Positions 30,948 to 41,338 of a stretch of 64,000 bases of DNA are shown here, piece after piece. Under the pieces are notes generated by a model. The model had not been told where the DNA came from. It saw nothing but the letters and a program-made list of their open reading frames with translations, and searched no databases. A program made the position numbers and the translations under genes. Each line of letters begins with the position of its first letter. Position 1 is the stretch's first letter. The DNA is from Paramacrobiotus metropolitanus (taxonomy: Eukaryota; Tardigrada; Eutardigrada; Parachela; Macrobiotidae): the NCBI RefSeq assembly GCF_019649055.1, contig NW_026570346.1, positions 186,001 through 250,000 of the forward strand, given 5' to 3'.

Positions 30948-33677
30948 TCATAATGGCCAAACTGATGCGCTGTTTAAGAAAGGCCGTGGATCTGCTCTCG
31001 CCTGTCTTTTCCTAATCAGTCGTCCAAAGAAACTGACCACTTCCTTAGCTGCTTCTCCTAGGACTCCCATCGTCTCCACAGCAAACGGATAAAACCAGTA
31101 CTGATCTCCCAGCAAGCGGTAGTTATATCGTTTTCGGTTTTCCGCTTGACGAGCTGCTGCTCCAGCCGCTTTGGCCGATCCTTTCAGGTATGACTGAGCT
31201 AAAGTGTCTGCACACGTGGCGTCCCATACCAGTTGCTTTCCTTCACGAACGGGAACCAACGTTGCACCATCGGGCCTTTTGCCGTTATCTCTCAGCATTC
31301 CTTTAGGCTCCAGTTCGCAAGGAATCCCTGCCGCGAAACAGCCACGTTCAAGGATGGAGTTAAGTTCCACATGCTGACTCCATCTTCCTTGGTTGTATAG
31401 GCATGCTAATCCGTGATGGCCATCCGGAGTTACTTTAAAGCCACACCCACGGCATTCATGTTCCGCTACCACTGGCAACCCAAAACGCAGGCCAATGGCG
31501 ATTCTTACTTGGTCATCGTTCAGGACGGTCCCAAGGCAAGCTGCCGGTAAGGCGTGCACCCAAGCTGCTGATTCTTTTTCCGATGCTGCCAGTAGCAGGG
31601 CCATTTCCTTCTCGTTTCTGCTCCGAATGGCTTGCATGCGTACCCGGGAGTAATTCATCTCTACCACGGCCCAGTCCCAGCTCTTCTGGAATTTCCTGAT
31701 TCCTTCCGCTGGCACTTCGCATAGGTACCGATCTGTCCAAGCCTCCACAGCTTCCTGCAGACCTGAAATGCGGTAGCCTGGGAGTATTTCCGAACAAACT
31801 TGCGTTACCGAGGTAGCCGAAGCGATAAACGCCGACAATGCTAGCTCCTCTGCACGCCGTAAGCCCAGTCCTCCGCGACCAACCGGAAGGCACATCTGCA
31901 ACCACTGCGTATCGGTTACCGCTACGTTCACGATCGAGACGACAGTATTCCGCATTAGACCGTCAAATTCCCTCAGCAAATCCGGGCACTCGTAGGTCTG
32001 ACTTGTCCGTAATATGTACAGCAGCTTTGGGACACTCAGACAGTTACGCAGCAAATAAAGTGCCTGCTGGGATGGCAGCATTTTCAGCTTTTCCACTAGT
32101 CGGTTAATTTCATCAATTTTTGAACGAAGGAATGACGGGACCGCAAATATTGTTACCGGTGCACCCAACAGCGACAGTTTCTCACATTCCAGAATTTCGA
32201 TATCTGGCCATTCCCAAACTAAACTATGTTTATCCGCTGCGCGCTGTTCTTCATCTCCACCAAAAAAGAAGGCTTCGCATTTTCCATAGTTCAGTACCAG
32301 ACCTAAAGCTAACCCTTCGATTTCAATTTTCTTGATGTCCGCCATCACGTCCGCTTTTGTTCCGGCAAGTGTTATGTCATCTAGAAATCCTCCTTTGAAT
32401 TCACTTTTAAGGCTTTTCAAAAGAGGAAGAATCGCTAGACAAAACAGCAGTGGTCCGGCCGGATCTCCTTGTTGGACGCCCCATTCGGATCCAATTACTG
32501 TATCTTGACACACCAGATGGGAGACAGGCGAATAAGCCTGATGAAAATATGGTAAATACGTTGGGATTTCCGCTTGCACCGCCTCGAGCACGGCTCTCCG
32601 GCTGATCATGTTAAACGCGTTTTTGAAATCCAGCTTTACCATCACCCGCGATTCTTTGTGATCTGCCTCCAGATAACTTCTTGCTGCGTGAACTATTGCT
32701 TCGGCTCCGCCTTTCGTCCCGTAACCCATCTGAACAGGGCGAAATTTCATGCCCATCTCTTCCTGGCATCGCGTACTAATGATTTTTGACGCCACTCGTC
32801 TCAATACTTCACCCACCGCTATTGGCCGGATTCCTCCAGAGGGCTTCTTCAAAGCCACTAAGTTGGCACCGAACAGAAAGGGGCGCACTTCCTCTGGTAC
32901 TTTTCCACCAATAACTATATCCATGAGGTTCGTTAAGGCCAGACATAGCTCACTTTCTACGGCATCGCGATGATTCAGCATATCTTTCAAATGCTGAGGT
33001 TTCATTCCCATGAAACCACCTGCCGAACCTGCTGGTATGCTGAATACTGCCTCCAGAAGTTCGGTTGGAGTTACCCGTGGTACAGCTGGCGAGGGGTTGA
33101 GATGTGGCAACGTAGTATCGGCTGGTCTCGGTGGGTGTTTCTCCTTGAGCGCAGCTATAGTTTCCTCGTTGATCTCCGCCAATGATTCCTCGGAAGCTAG
33201 GAACTTTATGATATCTTTTGTCCTACCGTTCTGGAACATTTGCGCGACCCGTGTACGCAAACGCTGTTTATCGTCACTCTTTCCCGAACGCTTTGATGGT
33301 CGAGGTTTTGCCGTTTTAGCTGGGTTATTCGTTTCAAGTAGGCCATTCACTTCACTTTCCTCCATTAGCCGAAGGTTGCGCTTTATAGTACTGCTCAGGG
33401 AATCCGTGCGGAGAGCCTTCGATTCTGGCAATGACAATGCACTTCTGGAGAAAGTGAGCACGGCGCACCACGAGGCGGTGTCGTTCTTCTGAATGCAGCG
33501 TCGAACGCGCTTTAAAAATTCCTGCGTACATAGTTGCTTCGCTGCTTTGGGGATTCTGGAGGATATCTTCGGACGTGGCCCGTTCAGCAGTTCTTTCAAG
33601 CAACTAATGGGGGTTAATGCGGGAGCGCTCTGGGTATTCTGGGTCGCCGCGTGGTCCCTGGAGGTTTTGAAGCGCAT
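30948..33677 (-). CDS. Non-LTR retrotransposon protein: reverse transcriptase plus R2-type endonuclease
   Basis: A 909-codon frame. Residues 1-200 have no recognised domain. The reverse transcriptase spans about 205-520: PAGSAGGFMGMKPQHLKDM, VKLDFKNAFN (motif A, Asp350), GVQQGDPAGPLLF (motif B, 400-412) and FLDD (motif C, 431-434). After a thumb/linker comes a CCHC knuckle (Cys742, Cys745, His754, Cys759), then RPD (801-803) and WD (Asp819). This is the layout of the restriction-like endonuclease of R2/CRE/NeSL/Utopia-type LINEs. It would nick chromosomal DNA and prime reverse transcription there. No N-terminal zinc-finger or Myb domain is visible, so the 5' end may be truncated. A one-base deletion near 30967 shifts the last ~25 codons relative to all other copies (which read FLRQR..RGNAA). 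It may therefore be inactive. Confidence 0.9.
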   Translation of the reverse strand: MRFKTSRDHAATQNTQSAPALTPISCLKELLNGPRPKISSRIPKAAKQLCTQEFLKRVRRCIQKNDTASWCAVLTFSRSALSLPESKALRTDSLSSTIKRNLRLMEESEVNGLLETNNPAKTAKPRPSKRSGKSDDKQRLRTRVAQMFQNGRTKDIIKFLASEESLAEINEETIAALKEKHPPRPADTTLPHLNPSPAVPRVTPTELLEAVFSIPAGSAGGFMGMKPQHLKDMLNHRDAVESELCLALTNLMDIVIGGKVPEEVRPFLFGANLVALKKPSGGIRPIAVGEVLRRVASKIISTRCQEEMGMKFRPVQMGYGTKGGAEAIVHAARSYLEADHKESRVMVKLDFKNAFNMISRRAVLEAVQAEIPTYLPYFHQAYSPVSHLVCQDTVIGSEWGVQQGDPAGPLLFCLAILPLLKSLKSEFKGGFLDDITLAGTKADVMADIKKIEIEGLALGLVLNYGKCEAFFFGGDEEQRAADKHSLVWEWPDIEILECEKLSLLGAPVTIFAVPSFLRSKIDEINRLVEKLKMLPSQQALYLLRNCLSVPKLLYILRTSQTYECPDLLREFDGLMRNTVVSIVNVAVTDTQWLQMCLPVGRGGLGLRRAEELALSAFIASATSVTQVCSEILPGYRISGLQEAVEAWTDRYLCEVPAEGIRKFQKSWDWAVVEMNYSRVRMQAIRSRNEKEMALLLAASEKESAAWVHALPAACLGTVLNDDQVRIAIGLRFGLPVVAEHECRGCGFKVTPDGHHGLACLYNQGRWSQHVELNSILERGCFAAGIPCELEPKGMLRDNGKRPDGATLVPVREGKQLVWDATCADTLAQSYLKGSAKAAGAAARQAENRKRYNYRLLGDQYWFYPFAVETMGVLGEAAKEVVSFFGRLIRKRQARADPRPFLNSASVWPL

Positions 33678-34179
33678 ATCCAGAGATCCATCCTTCTTTC
33701 GCTAATCTATTGTTGTTATTCACAGGTTGCAGTATTTTTGATTTAGGACGGGATATACGGTACATTCGTGTTTCTAGCTGGAAACTTCTGTTACTTTATT
33801 TCAAGTTCATACGGATGGTTGCCCGGATTTTTTCAGTCATCCACGGGGCTTCGGTTTCCCAACTCGTTTCGGGGAAAACTGGATTGCCATCGTTTCCTGC
33901 CGAGGATCGTTTGCCTGCAGCCGATGCTGGATTGGCCGAATGATCTGTGGATGATTTCACCAACCCTTTCCCGCAGGAAAACGTCTGCATGGGTTCTTCG
34001 ATATACGGCGGACAGGTATTTTTTTTATTGTGATAGACCTAATGTACTGGCAATCGTCCATAGCGCCGACATCGCGGCAAGTACGTCTGCCGTGCGTGGC
34101 ACGCGTAGTGGAACGAGTGAGGGACCCTCGAGAGAACTGACAGAAACACTACAAGCGAAGCACTAGCCCCATGCGGACT
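33678..34179. other. Upstream flank of LINE; ambiguous coding-like stretch
   Basis: Between an AG at 33836 and a GT at 34016 the plus frames look partly protein-like, but one frame has a stop near 33941 and no homology is recognised. Confidence 0.25.
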
Positions 34180-34396
34180 TTTGTGTGAGAGGCATTCCAC
34201 GACCCACGGGTTGAGGATTCGGACTTTGACAGCGTTAAGGACTATGCGTCCATTGCCAAACAGATCGAAGATATCCACAAGATTTGTGAGTCCTACTCGT
34301 GGCGATAGACGATCTTCCACGTTTGCCCGCGTTGAAACGTTTAAAGACATGGCGAGAAAAATCCTGGAACCTGAGATTTGGCCAACAGAAGTGTTT
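34180..34396 (+). pseudogene. Unassigned exon-like segment with a frameshift
   Basis: One frame reads DPRVEDSDFDSVKDYASIAK and IEDIHKICESYSWR to a stop near 34309. A second frame continues FARVETFKDMARKILEPEIW and ends at a good donor (GTGTTT|GTAAGTAA at 34396). A single-base change around 34300 would fuse them. The family was not recognised; probably a decayed exon. Confidence 0.35.
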
Positions 34397-35039
34397 GTAA
34401 GTAAATGCGCTGCTGTATTCTTGTTTACAGCTTGATTTGAAATGCTGTATATTCTGGAGAATTGTTGTGGTTGTGAGTGTCTGCTGCTTCGAATTGGGCT
34501 CTGCCGTGAATGGGTACGCTGCACGAACGTTAAACCATTAAACCTTTCTTTACCTTTACAGTAACAATTACGGGACAATCTTGTACTCCGGGGTGTTATA
34601 TCATATATCGCAGCCGGTTTCCATGGATGGATTTATGTTGGACTGTGCTAAATCGAGTAATAGTCGCAAAGTCGGGTTAGCACTACCTGGCGATCGAATG
34701 TGCAAATGTTGTTACGCATTATTACGCATTATTATGCAGAACTGATACCTCCCTTCGTAAGAATTTAAAGTAAGCTAAGCTTTTTAAAAATCAACTGTTT
34801 GTAAACAGTGCCAGGATGAGTATTGTCCAGTGTTCATTCAGATTCAGTGCGCAGCACCTTTTTTACAACTATGCTTCGCTATTTTTCTCCACTTTCCGGC
34901 ATATATTCAAAGAATGCAATCCAGTTTTGTTGAAATTAAAGTATTTTACTTATTGTCGGAGTACTGGTCACCTGTTTATGAACTATGGCTTGTCATCGTC
35001 TCAATTATCACTGAGTATACGATGTACCATGTTATTCTT

Positions 35040-35230
35040 GTTAAGTGACATGGACGAGATACATGGTACCAAAGTCAGAGGTACACGGACGAATACTGTC
35101 GCGCCTCTCAATCTTTTCTGTGCATTTTTTCTTCACATTCTGTCGCCAAAAGATTGGTGTACAGTAGTGTGAAATCGGCTGTTTGTTCGCGCAATATGCG
35201 TTTGGGACGCTATTAGTAAACTAAGATTCA
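35040..35230 (-). mobile_element. Degraded half copy of the TTAA MITE family
   Basis: GAGATACATGGTACCAAAGTC, TCTGTCGCCAAAAGATTGGTG and TTTGTTCGCGCAATATGCG follow the left-arm order of the family with many changes. Confidence 0.5.
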
Positions 35231-36194
35231 CAATTAAACGCAAGAAGGTGTGACGCTAAGCACAGTACATTTAAAACGGCGCACCGCAGTCTTCCCTTCG
35301 ATTAGTAATAATTTTCCGCACTGCGGTGCCACACGAAAGCCGACTATATCGTCAGCGGCCGCTTTCGTTTCTCTTCTCCACACTGCAACATATTTCGCGG
35401 TACCTCAGCTTGTTCATAAGGAAATACAAGTACTAAATACAGTACAACGCAAGAACCAGGCGAGCAAAGCTAGCTGGCAACTGATCTGCGCAGAAAAGCA
35501 TTCTCTGGGGCTGCACATTTGCTGCTATCTAAGTTCTAGCACAATTTCGGCAAGAAAGTCTGAACAACTCCCGCAGTCCTCAGTGATGGATGATTACGAA
35601 GAACCACCTGGTCAAATGCACGTTTGCAACGATCAAACACGTAGCAGAGACCAAGTCAAATCTATGTATCTTTTACAGTTGAGCATTAACTATGTATGTT
35701 ACTATTAAATGAATGCGGATAACAATTCTCGGGCGACATCGTCAAGATTGATAACGACGATACTAAAAACAGGCTGATGTGAAACTTGTTCCGTGAATAA
35801 TTAGGAGAGGCCAAATTCTTGGCTGCGTTTATCCAAAAAATGGCTTGTCGAACATACTGTGTTGTCGAGTCAACTTGGCACCTTTTTTTACAGTGAGTCG
35901 TAGTACTTAATGCTGCATTATAACTGCAGAGAAGAGGCTCTAACTCGCCGGAAGCGGAAGTCGGTTTGGCAAACCGAACACCACCATCGGCCGGCGGCTC
36001 CGTGTCGGACTGTCGGTAGCCATGTTTTCGGGGTAGAGATGTTTGCATTTGCAGTTTTTTGTTGGCTCTCAACACAATGATATTGAAAGTTGAGACTAGC
36101 CACCACTGCTTTGTATTAGAGACTTCATGGTATTACCGTGGACCGTGAAAGAGTCCAGGACAGTGATCCAGACTGACAGGACCCTGTGTAGTGT
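35231..36194. other. Intergenic; carries the inverted partner of the 8.5-kb repeat
   Basis: At 35945-36005, CGGAAGCGGAAGTCGG and CCACCATCGGCCGGCGGCT are the inverse of 8500-8555. No gene is supported, although one minus frame near 35690-36075 stays open for 129 codons. Confidence 0.35.
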
Positions 36195-36475
36195 ATGACG
36201 TAACTAACTAGGGATAAATGCGCAACGCACGACATCCAGTTTACGTAGTACACTTTTATATCCCATTCATATGTCACTACAGATGCTCCCGCAGCAGAAT
36301 GCTGCGGGGCTAAAAGACCAGCAAGTTACTCAGACGACGATGGCTAGCAACTGAAGAATCTACCAGATCGAAGATCTGGCAGATGGAGAAAATCACTATC
36401 GGAAAACAGCAAAACAACTTAGCACCCGCACCAGTGCAGGTGTGCGGGGAGGCCACTCCTCCTTACAATGGTAAA
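36195..36475 (-). repeat. Structured dispersed repeat X, copy 2
   Basis: The inverse of 6013-6290. Both hairpins are kept: 36358-36384 (ATCTACCAGAT with ATCTGGCAGAT, one A-U in copy 1 becoming G-U on the repeat's own strand) and 36289-36307 (CCGCAGCA / TGCTGCGG, only the loop inverted). Flanks GGCCACTCCTCC, CAGACGACGATGGCTAGCAA and ATTCATATGTCACTAC match. Confidence 0.7.
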
Positions 36476-36889
36476 CACTAAACACTTTGTTTTGCACGTA
36501 CTGCTACTGAATCCAATGGCGAGACCCGTACCACAAGTTTTGGAAAGTCGTGTTCTGCTTTAGCGCAGCGACATATTGGCAAAGGCAATGAACGGAGACT
36601 TTTCTTTCGTCTTACTTCATGGCTCCCGGGTTTGTTTAAAGTAGGAATCGCAGTTATGTTTTTACCGTTATTATTACCGTTATTATACCGTTATTATTGT
36701 TTTTACCGTATTTTCGTAGTTTTCGTGGAACACGGATCGAGTTTGAACGAAGCAGTGCAGCGGTCTGAGGAAATTCGCCACGCGTGCAGTTTACCTCAGT
36801 TTGAAACCTTGAATTTCTGCATCTGACTGCACTCTTACCCTTTTGCAGTTTCATTTCACCGATATTTTCCCAACCCGACGACGATTTAA

Positions 36890-37045
36890 GCCCGCAAACT
36901 TTGGTCGGAGCACGTTTTGAACCCGGACACTTTTATTGGATCATGAATTTCGCAGGGACACTTCAGTCGCGCTACGTTTTAATCCCGGACACTTTGGTCG
37001 GACCACGTTTTCAGCCCGAAGATTTTAGTCGGACCACTGCTTGTA
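36890..37045 (+). repeat. Degenerate ~35-bp minisatellite, copy 2
   Basis: Three to four units of ACTTTGGTCGGACCACGTTTT with CCCGGACACTTT or CCCGAAGATTTT. The reverse complement is the array at 7800-7990. Confidence 0.6.
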
Positions 37046-37419
37046 AACTACTCAACCAACTCTGCGTATGTAAGCATATAACTGATTAATAATACAGAGT
37101 CTTGTGACGATTGACTCGAATCTGTTCCCAATTCCTTATTTACTAATTCATTAAAGACTCCGGCATAATGCGTGGTCCTGATTCATGAAACTGAAAGTTT
37201 TCCCCAGTCCAGCAAAGTTCGCGTTTTAGCTGTGGAGAGTCTCGAATCGAGACAATGGTGGGATGGTCGGTTTTACGATAGTTCGTTCTTCACTTTTCCC
37301 ACAGAATATTTGCTCTTTTTGAAATTTTCCTTAAGCGTTTGATTTTCTTCGGTTGACCAGCTACGGTAAATCTACATTAATCTAACGGATATCCAATAAT
37401 ATGCAGACGTAATGTGTAT

Positions 37420-37610
37420 CTAAGCAGGGCGCGATCCGAGGGAAACCGAGATACGGCTGAAAAAGGCGCCGATGGGGGAATCGAAGCCCGGCTACGTCGT
37501 TAGACCCGCGTAGGCAGTACCACTGCACCACGGCGCAAATACGTTGAAATCCTTTGAAAGACTTTATCGCAGTACGTGAGCCGCTTCTCCGCTCACATGT
37601 AGGTTACTGT
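37420..37610 (-). repeat. tRNA-derived SINE-like repeat, best copy
   Basis: On the minus strand 37465-37536 begins GCGCCGTGGTGCAGTGG (A-box fit), has a CTACG/CGTAG arm with a 12-base loop, contains GCTTCGATTCC (near-consensus B-box) and ends CATCGGCGCC, pairing with the 5' end. The oversized anticodon loop and shared non-tRNA flanks on both sides (AGTCTTTCAAAGGATTTCAA upstream, TTTTTCAGCCGTATCTCGG downstream) argue for a SINE. Confidence 0.65.
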
Positions 37611-37959
37611 ATCGGGCTGGCTAACTCGAAACAATTTTGTTTAGATCATTTTTTGTGTTAAGAGTGGAAATTTCGTTAAGGGTTACGCGTTTATTTAAAA
37701 AAGAGAGAAACAGAAAATGCAGTTAGCGGCTTCAGGAGATCAAATGCTCAGTAAAATTGATTAAATACGGTTTGCGGCTGGTGAAATTAATCTGATGGGC
37801 AGTTTACTGGGATATTCCAGTTAGTAGTTAGTAGTCCAGTTAAAGACCGTAGGCGTGTGTGTCGAGTGCGTATACCTAAGGAACCATAATTATAGTGACA
37901 GCGTTTCAAATGCAAAAAAATCAAACTTTCTATTACTTAAAGGCAGTGCTCTCCCATCT

Positions 37960-39122
37960 TGCAGTGAAAAATGAACCGCCTACTTCTGTTCCAGGTATTT
38001 CGACGGCTTCTAATGGACAACAAGTCCATCAGCTGTCGGCGTACCGTAGCAGTTCCAATGGAAAATGATGAATGCTGGCTGGGATATATCCAGGATGTTG
38101 CCGGTGACCATGTCCATGTTGACTTTGATTCCGCCACAGCGCCTGTGGGCTACATGCATGATACGCGAGTCTGGCCGCTGCAGTGTATGTCCGGTTATGA
38201 AGATAAATACCGCAGGCTCCCGCAGCACGTCAGTATTCACAGCCCTCCGTCTTGTGACTGTGCTGCTTGTGACCTTGTCTCTCACCATTGCCAAGGAACT
38301 TACTCCCTTTCCACAAACTTGCCGCTCAGCATCCAAGCAGACCTCTTTTGCAAAACTTACGGGATCCAGTCTTCCTTGCGCCGCCTCACAAGGAGAACAG
38401 GTATCGCTTCCACATCCATTTCAAGGCCGATAGCTGCATCCCTGTCATGCTTGAGACTGCGACCATGAACGGCGGGGGTTGCTTTCTCCAATATCTCGTG
38501 GCCGTCTTCTCCGATTTTTGCATCAATGTCCCCGCTGTCCACAGCAGAGACGTTGCTGCAGGTAGTGGAGAATACGGCCACAGGTAAACCAACACCTCAC
38601 CATGACGGATCGAGCGGAGTCGGCGGAGTACCTCGAGGGTTGGTATTCATTGATTGAGTAAAATCAGCTAAATTAATATTAATACCGTATTAGACGCCGA
38701 TGTAAAATAAACAGAGTATATAATTTTATTTACTGCACAGATAGCATGCGTTTCCTCGTTTCCTCTTCCGCTAGTACCACGGTACTATAGCATTATGTTA
38801 ACGAAGGAGCTGTCCTGCTGACCGACAACTTGCTGGCGACTTGCTGACCGACGAAACGATGACCTGACTATTTGTTGAAACGAGAAATCGTTGAACGCCA
38901 TTTCGCTGAATAACTTTTCCTGAACACCGACAACTTCCTTACGACCTTTTCCTGGCTTCAAACCCCACTTTCTTACACCATTTTACTTCAGGTACAGCGG
39001 TTTCCGGCCGGATGACAGTCCGCGCGCATGGGAGGATGTCGACCTCCGAACAGTCGATCTTACCGAACTCAGCAGACTGGCGCTGTGGGGAATCAACGAG
39101 CTGCTCAACGTCCGGATTTGAA
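37960..39122 (+). pseudogene. Degenerate paralogue of the F-box gene, copy on plus strand
   Basis: Three blocks are homologous to the 41.3-44.8-kb gene, in the same order. 37995-38200 carries the CWLGYIQDV, VHVDFDSATAP and TRVWPLQ Tudor-like stretch. 38395-38590 carries RYRFHIHFKADSC, the counterpart of CRFHLRIGSDQC, and ends at a GT donor near 38584. 38991-39122 carries YSGFRPDDSPRAWEDVDLR to ALWGINELLNV as the last exon after TTTACTTCAG. The intervening middle is shortened. The F-box exon and the large fourth exon are absent, and frame changes are needed near 37996 and 38300. Codon differences between copies are mostly conservative in the three blocks, so decay is fairly recent. Confidence 0.75.
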
Positions 39123-39839
39123 TTGTGCGAGGCTGCAAAATGCCTCTTGCAAAAGGCTTCTTGCCAGGTAAACGCTACACGCATCAGCAGCAAATGCATG
39201 TATGGGCTATGTTTACACTACAAGGCCAAGAGGTTACATGCAGCCTGCAGAGATTTCGATTTGTGAATTGTTGACAGGGGAAGTATATGTATTGCTGGTG
39301 TTATACGGAGTGTGATGACTTTACTGACTCGACTAGCCGTAGTGTTGCAGATATAATGTTCTTCGTGAATAAGGATATGTGATAGTGCCGAATTGTAACC
39401 GGCTTGGCTACTCAATAACTAATCAATCAAACTATTCCAACTTGGCTTGGCAAGGCTTAAATTACTGCCGTTAAGAGTTAAAGTCTATCATCGTGCTCCA
39501 CTAAACATTCTACACGAATTCGTGAATATTATCAAGGTGCTCGTGGTCAACCTTTTTGACAAGCCAATTCCACATTTTTCTCGCATTATCTTTCGTGTGC
39601 GTTCCATAATCCCACTAATTCGTAGTTATTTTTTTGCTTCTTTTGTTTCGATTCTTGGTGGAATACATGTGCGTTACGTCAAGGAGACTGCAGAGATTAT
39701 TTTGGGATACGGCAATGACAGATACCTACATACGTAGAGGATACGAAGAATGTGCAACACTGCTGTTGTACGAGTATTTAGCGGAGAAACGCAATTTGAG
39801 GAATTTAGCAGATCCGCTCCAATGAACCACTGACTCACT

Positions 39840-40600
39840 GATTCGGCTCGTGGAATATTTCCGCAATATCGTGAGCAACATTTGCTGTCCTGTCCATGGC
39901 TGCGAAGTGCTTTTGGAAGCCGAAAACAACGAACGTGCACTTGTCCGTCCCGATGCGCAGATGAAAACGACAGCTGTCCCGAATGTCTTCAAAGCTCGCG
40001 CAGAATACCGATCCAGTGATGCTTGCGAGCAGCGCTAGATTGGTCTTCGCCGCGAGCGTGGAGGCCAGCAGTAGAAGTGGTTCATCGAACGGCCACCGGC
40101 TTATAATTTGGCACCGATGAACGGCTGCAGTATTCGATGCTTCATGGATTCCAGGCAAGCGGGTGGAGATGCTTCGGTTTGTCTCATATTTCGGTCACTT
40201 TAAGTGTACTTCCTTTTGCCTCATATTTCTGTACTTTAAAGATACGTTATCGTATTCGGACCCCTGGTGTTCTGGCGGTCCGTTTCGCTTTCGCCCAGCA
40301 AAGTGGCCAAGCGAAAGTGAAACGGACCGCCGCATCCATCGCGGAGAGAGGCGAACACCGGCATACTGCAGTACTGGTCGCGATGCAGTTTCAGCCCAGA
40401 AGTGCAGCGGTCGCGCTTGCAAAGCATGGACACAGTGTACAGGCGCTGTGGAGTCATCGACGTCCACCAACACGTTGTCACCGTTGATGTCTTGGATGTG
40501 TCCGAGCCAGTAGATATCCTTCTACATCTGTACTGCCACGATGTTTCAATAGCCGATGGGCTACTCGCCAACCAGGGGCTGTCGGAATGCATGGGAATCC
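39840..40600 (-). pseudogene. Degenerate paralogue of the F-box gene, copy on minus strand
   Basis: Reading down the minus strand, 40590-40380 matches the Tudor-like block (YWLGHIQDINGDNVLVD, STAPV) but has at least three in-frame stops in the preceding stretch. 40135-39840 matches RCQIISRWPFDEPLLL and DSCRFHLRIGTDKCTFVV. Exons for the F-box and C-terminus are not found downstream. It points the same way as the intact gene and lies 0.75 kb past its 3' end, suggesting tandem duplication. Confidence 0.75.
40274..40331. repeat. Imperfect palindrome inside the F-box pseudogene
   Basis: GGCGGTCCGTTTCGCTTTCG and CGAAAGTGAAACGGACCGCC are inverse with one mismatch, separated by about 18 bases. Only one arm aligns with the parental coding sequence (GPFRFRP region), so the other arm is a templated inverted copy. 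Confidence 0.75.
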
Positions 40601-41338
40601 ATTTAACTCACCAAAGTCAGCTACCAGAAAGAACGTGTATACCAATTTGAAAATCGGTGGTTCTTCCTCAAATAATTCAATAAAAAAAATTATTTTTTCG
40701 GAAATTTTCTTGACCATAGATCAAGCAAGTAGAGGCTTTTCGCAAAAGACACCATAACCATACCTTAACCATACCTTATCGTGTAGCTAGACACCGCCGT
40801 CGGAGTGACAGTGTACAGGATACCTTAAAACCAGCGCAGTTGTTTTCTAGAGATCTTCGTATTTATTTTTTTTTCTCGTGCTACACGGTATGGCATCCTT
40901 TGGAACATCAAAATTCAAGTTCTCCGATGTTTTCTGTGCTAGAAAAGCTTAGCTCTAACGAAGTTAAAGTGTATGGGAACTAAGAGGAGCCTTTGGAAGT
41001 CAGCTACCATACAACGAATTTGTATGGTATCCGCACTTACCATACGCTCGCACTTAACCATAGCGTATGGTTAAGTGTAGTGCTATGGTTAAGTGGAGCA
41101 GTTGCGAAAAATGTCTATTAAATAGGTAGGCTGTGCTTCTCTAAAACTGCTAGAGGACGGTATCTTTATTTTCTGTTTACGAGACAAGGGCCGAAAAAGT
41201 ATAGACAACACACACTCTCGCCCGGTTGGCGTAAGTACAGAAGCATTCATACGTTTGCTGCTCATACATGTAGCAAGTATTATCAAAAAATCATAATAAT
41301 ATTATCCAAGAGCGCTACAAGTCATGCATTGTTACTAC
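40601..41338. other. 3' flank of the F-box gene; hairpin and poly(A) signal
   Basis: AATAAA on the minus strand at 41165-41170 is about 170 bases past the stop codon and is the likely poly(A) signal. CACTTAACCATA-GCG-TATGGTTAAGTG at 41051-41077 is a perfect 12-bp hairpin. Its arm motif TATGGTTAAGTG recurs at 41084-41095 and ACCATACCTTA repeats lie near 40755. No further gene was seen. Confidence 0.5.

Noticed and set aside
33010-33492. 160-codon plus-strand ORF
   Set aside because: Lies wholly antisense to the LINE reverse-transcriptase protein.
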